DNA of 27,272 nt from a virus, in IMG/VR virus record IMGVR_UViG_3300032288_000505, positions 1 to 27,272 of that record; one strand, written 5' to 3'. The notes under the pieces are model-generated. The model ran no database searches and had not been told where the DNA came from. It saw only the letters and a program-made list of their open reading frames with translations. Shown in pieces: positions 25,001 to 27,272 of the stretch (position 1 is its first letter; every line of letters begins with the position of its first letter). A program made the position numbers and the translations under genes.

Positions 25001-27272
25001 CTTTATCGGGAAAATCTAAACAAGTTGAAGCTAATTTTGGAACCGGTACATCAAACTCAGCCCCACTTGGAATCAAAGGGTTGTACTATGCATTTGCCGA
25101 AGGATATAATTTAGCCGCAGAAGAAACGGGCTTATTGCCTCGTCAAGTACAGAGCATTACTTGGGAAGCAGTAAGAGGATTGTTCACTGATGATTTCAAA
25201 AGAGATAAGAAAAAGGTTGAGGCCATCAATCAAATAGTAGAAAATTACGTAAACAAAAAAATCACATTAGATGAATCAAGAAATCAAATCACAGAGTATG
25301 CAGGAGGAATCAAAACCCCAAGTTGGGCAGGAGGACCTCTTCAAGAAGGGGCTACAGATAATGTTGAAGGAGAAGCTGTCGGACGAAGAAGTAGAGGAGC
25401 TAAATCTGATACTGTCGGGACTAAGCGAGGAGGACCAAGAGTAAGCAAACAAAATCAAGGGGAGGGCGGAACTCTTCAAGAAGTTCAAAAGATTGCTCGA
25501 CGATACAACATGAATACTAACGGCTTCTCTCCCGCACAGGTGAATGAGTCCGCCATGAATAGAGAGCTTAATGTCTTTGGTTATTCAGCTAAGAGAGCTA
25601 AGCCTGATGCTAATGGAAGACCGGGTGGAGTGTATATCCTAGGACCAAACGGAAGATTCTTCAATCCATTCAAGGCTAAGTTCTCCCGGATTAATCTAGG
25701 AGGAGGAAATCTTCAGGAGAATGTAGACACAATTCCGGGATACGCACGTATGCTTGATGTTGCCAATGGAATTATTGAGAAGTCTATAAAGCGTGGCCTA
25801 GATAAGGCAAAGACTATGGATAACGTCATGAGGTATGTTACCCAATCAAAGGTCTATGAGGTAGCAAATGACTCTCAACGTGAGCAATTATTTCGTAATG
25901 TAGAGACTGAGTTTGGCAAGAGACAAAAAGCTTCGCCATCACTTAGCCGAGATTTGTTTATGGGGCTAGGTCGTCTAGTGCTTGGGGATATAGCTGACGT
26001 TAAAAGAATCACGATGTCAGAGAAGCAGTTGCTTAAGAAACAAATTCGGGACCTAGCGCGAGGAGCAAGACAATCAAAGATTGCCTTTATGAAAGCTGAA
26101 GCTGAGTTAGCTAAGCAAGTAAACGAATTAGTATTGTCGGGCAAAATAAAATCCAAACAGGTAGCAAGCATTATCAGAAGATTTGCGGCAGTCAATGTAT
26201 TCAATCAAGATTCTGTAGACAAGTTCGTTGACTATATGATTAATGTATTTGAAGATGCTGACTACGACCAAAAGATAGAGACTGCTCGCAGGAAATTAAA
26301 AACGGCTAAGGTAAATATCAGGACTAAAATAGGTATTGCTGAATCAGCAGGACCTCTGTTGTCCAAACTATTCTCAATCAATCCAAATCTAATCCCTGAT
26401 TCAGTATTAGATAAATACCTTGCGTTGGTAGATACATTTGGAGAGAACGCTGCAGTATTAAAATTGGAAGAGGCAAACAGGGTTATCTCTACCGTGAATG
26501 AAATACTCGACGCAGTAAACGAGGAGGAGTCATTAGTTGAAGAGTTGGCTATCCTGTTCGACAACTATGAGGACAAGGTAATTGATGAAGATGGAAAGAT
26601 TGATTTTGCTGAGACTCTAATTAAGATGTTAGAAGAGGGAGAGATTACAGAGGCTGAGGTGAAGTTGATGAAGAAACACAAAAGCCTTATTATTCCAAGG
26701 GTTGAGAAGGCTAAAATGACTGAGGAGGAAATTGAGGAAGAAAAAAGAAAATTGATTTTGGCAATTAGAGGGCTCGACATTAACGCCGAGAATCTTCCAA
26801 CAAGAGACGAAAGGAACTTGGCAAAAGAGCTCAAAGACCTGCTAGTTCCTTCGCTTTTAAATCAACTTAGTATTTCTCAGCTAGAAAACGTAATCAAATT
26901 AATAGACAACATTAACAACGGGTATCTTCCGAGTTATGCTGAGCTTACTGTTGAGAGACTTGATTCATTTAAAAAATCAGAACCATTAATAGAGTCAATC
27001 AAAACAGGTGTTGCCTTAAAATTTGAGAAGGCGTATGCAAGGATTAAAAAGTTTTTGACTCGCTCTAAAAATTCGGCTGATTTTGTAATGGTCGAGCGTG
27101 GTCCATTATATAATATGGAGCAGTTGTTTGGAGACTTCAAAACAAAAAACATATTCAACTCTGTATTTGCAGGACTTGCAAAGGGACAAGCCTTTTTTGA
27201 TTCTGAGATGAACAAAATCAATAAGACGTTGGACGCGGCTAGACAAAAAGTTGCTTCGTCTTATAAGAATAA
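19036..27272 (+). CDS. Giant polyvalent internal virion / ejected protein (truncated by window end)
   Basis: The frame is open for 2745 codons and leaves the window without a stop. In-frame stops lie just upstream (19021, 19030), so ATG 19036 is the first start. Order by residue: two 30-residue repeats (4-63); Gln/Met/Pro linker; coiled coil (about 240-350); Gly/Ala-rich hydrophobic segments (363-395, 531-726); Gln/Glu-rich linker (about 1014-1040); zinc-peptidase-like domain with HEAWH (1219-1223); ADP-ribosyltransferase-like domain (1375-1615); uncharacterised phage domain with SLSPQKDW (1780) and TMDTHAV (1976); Gly/Arg-rich linker; helical C-terminal part (2226 onward). The place after two core-type genes matches T7 gp16, but it is over twice as long. 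It is probably packaged and injected, with enzymatic domains acting on the host early. LQE recurs at four linkers, possibly for processing. Confidence 0.85.
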   Translation, partial: MNEEAIKDAYNLFVGTGYKKSYEDFKQLMLSNPEALNDAYNLFVGTGYRKDINAFKTLMGVGGAEAEPQMQEQAQPQMQMPAQQQMPAQQELKKKEETVTTGLSSAGSSSASRQPEKFDFSGITPPQDENQKLGINPKIDFAKIAQTRAEKEAATPEFYKSSLDIITPDLINSEEEFVVPKMNYQFGPMGFSFEESGATGDWMIATAPNGQKMEFSLDPIFGAEAEAKKLRQFIDDNTEVTGLKSLEKQYSEQNKRFANDEERDAEIKKLNDNVTVLKNDITSFLSEKKKLDEEKAAIDAVPLKDRNTPEFKQKSANYFQKESLLIAKQQQLAARESNITLDAKNLDQSVGRYVGMKGQQGTMGGALIDNLLGGVGRMAAGQVSAFIDAMFSEYSPLGVGEDVEASLTDKKATGNPVEDVKSGSIAISNAARINEIYDEAVAESKKRGDKFVVVPIGTPQPIPMPKAGQTEKDWYNSLTDEQKDSINALPNDDLRKEFKRNLLPSIRVGTEIVMGDPNTTVEFSDLKKQGFWGGAILGVAQSLPAMVGGNTTMGWAQRTAQMYAQVTDHVYEEMSKNPEFDKISENEKLSVIAPIGITSAILESIGLRNVIANKGMMNRIILGAMGKAGATTTAKTFGELVKNEVDSMLARGLITVGGAALAEGETGFLQQVSEYALKDMYNTAKGKDMFQTPEFLSAEYIKDVAIAGAQEAVGGFVLGVPSAVSAAYSKKGFLSMDDKQFDFFRAAANDSNIEKAYVVRLKQLASTGDMTMAEAKESLNNYRNSVGLYRSIPEGLSTQDAKEAMNLLKEKKDLQQQIQGKDSSLVKRQNNRINEIDAELDAIANRPAAQPTAAPTTGAPGNAIQVLTDEEEERRLKLEEAVAKAIRTAPEGISPLAVSIGGELVAFEDAQKELDALNERMNAPAAAQAAPETVSVLSTPETTAAALELLPTEESTNITFMQEDGTEMPVVGNERMLAEMFHQAQSTPEDQRTQAQQDAIDAVTVSLKTQIDEEQRQAQQQQQEQEQEQPQPQRQAPTQGKVFGVVDDNLVEMSDSFFEGLNDNEPYELTVNSIDQVPPRFRFSQYLSEGVADGKRKKIFGLPIGKKGQEKVFKLNLYGSEIKDFKAEFIASMGDKMGTNKAEVFANTARSLATIFPNLKIKNLKSLEEMKEYAIQRFGTSFSSQILGGEGGMIIYDLNNKPIEILINDSVSDATTLPHEAWHAILIKAFGDNQVLFNEFRDSVRQSLIDNGFNEIAKQLDEFSESEAYKQSGNQGEEWLVQLGGLLTAAGITTDNLTPKAKTLLEEIKSLFNDIAIDILGRPMFLEDARPEDVLNFMVTISERMSKGQDISMFFRDVEAQQAASPNRVSRQVDAFHGSPHNFGKFTTEAIGTGEGNQAFGWGLYFTDIKSIAETYAKMLSDTYYVVDGNEVGLYTNVRDKGQFYFATLASIYDNGYDTIVRRLSTPGQFYSEAAEKEMLTYIDELKGKKITKRSTGQLYEVSLHDGKTPDQYTWLEWDKKPNKEQVNKLFSKLTQEQLDKGFYYGLAPDATNGTLYRGLSNALGSAKQASLFLLENGIDGVKYPAESIARGATSENARGFNYVVFDENAVTIKNKASFQKPKAEAATLQETAPKTSSLKDIDVKLVRTLSRAGSRVSKGLAIYARNKRKIVEEAPELSLAYVKENAPDVFISNANLIAQYPIVRGVKAFNEIKTIEQAQEVYDIFSRQIADNLEYLMDNFRQDLREIATLWYDGANILAQNFGKKYGITTEQAAGIIASLSPQKDWYQNVRLAEMVMMAFKDNPVMSQEMVDYQRGIINIGLEGKQKKINKAKAAYKNSRSKANANKLKKLIAKYDNAVKKSDIVLQNLAGLIGTKMNDAPNYAKPYYVRTYNEVNTTKDYDILSPDGKVIGIAKKKDGSNAQVAWGSYTEIGKAVAIYLDGSQGNITRTLGEMHKIRNFYNNIIDPMSADKDVTMDTHAVAAALLLPLSGKSKQVEANFGTGTSNSAPLGIKGLYYAFAEGYNLAAEETGLLPRQVQSITWEAVRGLFTDDFKRDKKKVEAINQIVENYVNKKITLDESRNQITEYAGGIKTPSWAGGPLQEGATDNVEGEAVGRRSRGAKSDTVGTKRGGPRVSKQNQGEGGTLQEVQKIARRYNMNTNGFSPAQVNESAMNRELNVFGYSAKRAKPDANGRPGGVYILGPNGRFFNPFKAKFSRINLGGGNLQENVDTIPGYARMLDVANGIIEKSIKRGLDKAKTMDNVMRYVTQSKVYEVANDSQREQLFRNVETEFGKRQKASPSLSRDLFMGLGRLVLGDIADVKRITMSEKQLLKKQIRDLARGARQSKIAFMKAEAELAKQVNELVLSGKIKSKQVASIIRRFAAVNVFNQDSVDKFVDYMINVFEDADYDQKIETARRKLKTAKVNIRTKIGIAESAGPLLSKLFSINPNLIPDSVLDKYLALVDTFGENAAVLKLEEANRVISTVNEILDAVNEEESLVEELAILFDNYEDKVIDEDGKIDFAETLIKMLEEGEITEAEVKLMKKHKSLIIPRVEKAKMTEEEIEEEKRKLILAIRGLDINAENLPTRDERNLAKELKDLLVPSLLNQLSISQLENVIKLIDNINNGYLPSYAELTVERLDSFKKSEPLIESIKTGVALKFEKAYARIKKFLTRSKNSADFVMVERGPLYNMEQLFGDFKTKNIFNSVFAGLAKGQAFFDSEMNKINKTLDAARQKVASSYKN
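19045..19224 (+). repeat. Two 30-residue tandem repeats at N-terminus of giant protein
   Basis: Residues 4-33 and 34-63 repeat the pattern DAYNLFVGTGYKKSYEDFK / DAYNLFVGTGYRKDINAFK followed by LM. The DNA has diverged at synonymous sites, so protein-level selection keeps the repeat. Similar helical units occur at the N-termini of other large phage virion proteins and may bind a partner in the virion. Confidence 0.85.
19273..19305 (+). repeat. 18-base tandem repeat in linker (MPAQQQ)
   Basis: The 15-base unit ATGCCGGCTCAGCAA occurs at 19273-19287 and again at 19291-19305 (period 18), coding for MPAQQ twice in a Gln/Met/Pro linker. It is identical at DNA level, so it is likely a recent slippage duplication. 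Confidence 0.85.
20626..21213 (+). other. Hydrophobic Gly/Ala-rich segment of giant protein
   Basis: Residues 531-726 contain several membrane-prone or amphipathic helices (FWGGAILGVAQSLPAMVGG, IAPIGITSAILESIGL, then ALAEGETGFLQQVSEY and VAIAGAQEAVGGFVLGV). The pattern of Gly/Ala helices with an E-x-FLQQ motif resembles a segment common in very large phage ejection proteins. It may help cross or anchor in the host envelope; that role is inference. Confidence 0.5.
22153..22935 (+). other. Zinc-metallopeptidase-like domain of giant protein
   Basis: Roughly residues 1040-1300. The motif LPHEAWHAIL places an HExxH zinc site at residues 1219-1223 (22690-22704). A Glu pair at 1277-1278 (GEEWLVQLGG) is a candidate third zinc ligand, as in gluzincin-like peptidases. 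A preceding strand, IEILINDS, fits the edge strand of the fold. Such peptidases are known in phage polyvalent proteins. It could process its own polypeptide or cut host proteins; neither is shown. Confidence 0.68.
23158..23880 (+). other. ADP-ribosyltransferase-like domain of giant protein
   Basis: Residues about 1375-1615. FHGSPHNFGKF, then GTGEGNQAFGWGLYFTD, is the signature of the ADP-ribosyltransferase-like domains found in phage polyvalent proteins. A plausible catalytic set is His1377 (HGS), Tyr1405 (GLYFT) and Glu1608 (FDENAV). LLENGIDGVKYPAES and FNYVVFDENAVTI form the expected C-terminal strands. It would transfer ADP-ribose from NAD to a host target on entry; the target is unknown. 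Confidence 0.75.
23953..25290 (+). other. Uncharacterised phage domain (SLSPQKDW / TMDTHAV type)
   Basis: Residues about 1640-2085. The helical stretch with GITTEQAAGIIASLSPQKDW and the later TMDTHAVAAALLLP, plus LLPRQVQSITWEAVRG, recall a family of unknown function in phage proteins with an ALSPxxxWxxN motif (I believe DUF7178-like). A roughly 80-residue unit (around YDILSPDGKVIGIAKKKDG) appears inserted between the two motifs. The conserved Asp and His are candidate active residues, but no reaction is known. Confidence 0.5.
25271..25444 (+). CDS. Possible overlapping small gene inside giant ORF linker
   Basis: A second frame (+1 relative to the giant gene) is open for 57 codons from ATG 25271 to TAA 25442-25444. 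The predicted protein starts MNQEIKSQSMQEES and ends LNLILSGLSEEDQE. It reads like a natural amphipathic, acidic helical peptide (DLFKKGLQIMLKEKLSDEE in the middle). In the same place the giant protein's own frame gives an unusual Gly/Arg/Ser-rich linker. Against it: third codon positions of the giant frame are A/T-rich like the rest of the gene (34 of 40 codons in 25321-25440), while those of this frame are mostly G/C in 25322-25381. There is no clear leader. It may be a true overlapping gene, a relic, or chance. Confidence 0.3.
   Translation: MNQEIKSQSMQEESKPQVGQEDLFKKGLQIMLKEKLSDEEVEELNLILSGLSEEDQE
25711..27270 (+). other. Helical C-terminal region of giant protein
   Basis: From residue 2226 to the window end the protein is almost wholly helical and charged, with no enzymatic motif. 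The stretch MSEKQLLKKQIRDLARGARQ, then SGKIKSKQVASIIRRF and DSVDKFVDYMINVFEDADYD, looks like a recurrent associated module of large phage virion proteins. It is probably structural, for packing in the capsid core or contacting portal and DNA. Confidence 0.5.

Noticed and set aside
19036-27272. Giant protein as a crAss-like virion RNA polymerase
   Set aside because: No DxDxD-type catalytic motif or double-psi barrel pattern was found; the recognised domains are peptidase-like and ART-like.

Overview
The window reads as the virion-structure half of a tailed phage infecting a Bacteroidota host. Every gene is on the + strand, gaps are tiny, and several starts overlap or abut the previous stop. 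There is no Shine-Dalgarno pattern; start codons instead follow A-rich leaders, and the larger gaps carry a TAnnTTTG box (the Bacteroidota sigma -7 element). The major capsid protein and several tail proteins have the look of crAss-like (Crassvirales) phage proteins, and the order after the nozzle resembles the T7 series gp11 to gp16. I saw no tRNA, integrase, CRISPR array or insertion sequence.

Layout: 1-1520 is the C-terminal part of the large terminase. 1517-3952 is the portal, 4002-5111 a probable scaffold and 5129-6571 the major capsid protein, closed by a strong terminator. 6649-7395 is a conserved-looking protein of unknown function in its own terminated unit. 7482-8459 and 8471-9394 are probable head-tail connector/ring proteins. 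9396-14105 is a very large nozzle (muzzle/stabilisation-type) tail protein, followed by two more tail proteins (14105-15064 and 15066-15890). 15912-16325 is a GNAT-fold protein in the position of T7 gp13. 16327-17130 and 17137-19014 are probable internal virion (ejection) proteins.

From 19036 to the end of the window a single open frame of at least 2745 codons runs off the edge. It is a giant polyvalent protein: tandem 30-residue repeats, linkers rich in Gln/Glu/Pro, a hydrophobic Gly/Ala-rich region, an HEAWH zinc-peptidase-like domain, an ADP-ribosyltransferase-like domain, an uncharacterised phage domain with SLSPQKDW and TMDTHAV motifs, and a long helical C-terminal part. By position and composition it is probably packaged and delivered into the host with the DNA, where its enzymatic domains could act at once.

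The most interesting points are this giant protein, its recurring LQE motif between modules, a 57-codon open frame overlapping one of its linkers in another reading frame, and the mix of a crAss-like structural set with a T7-like core-protein order. All functional statements are by motif and synteny recognition from sequence alone; no database search was run.
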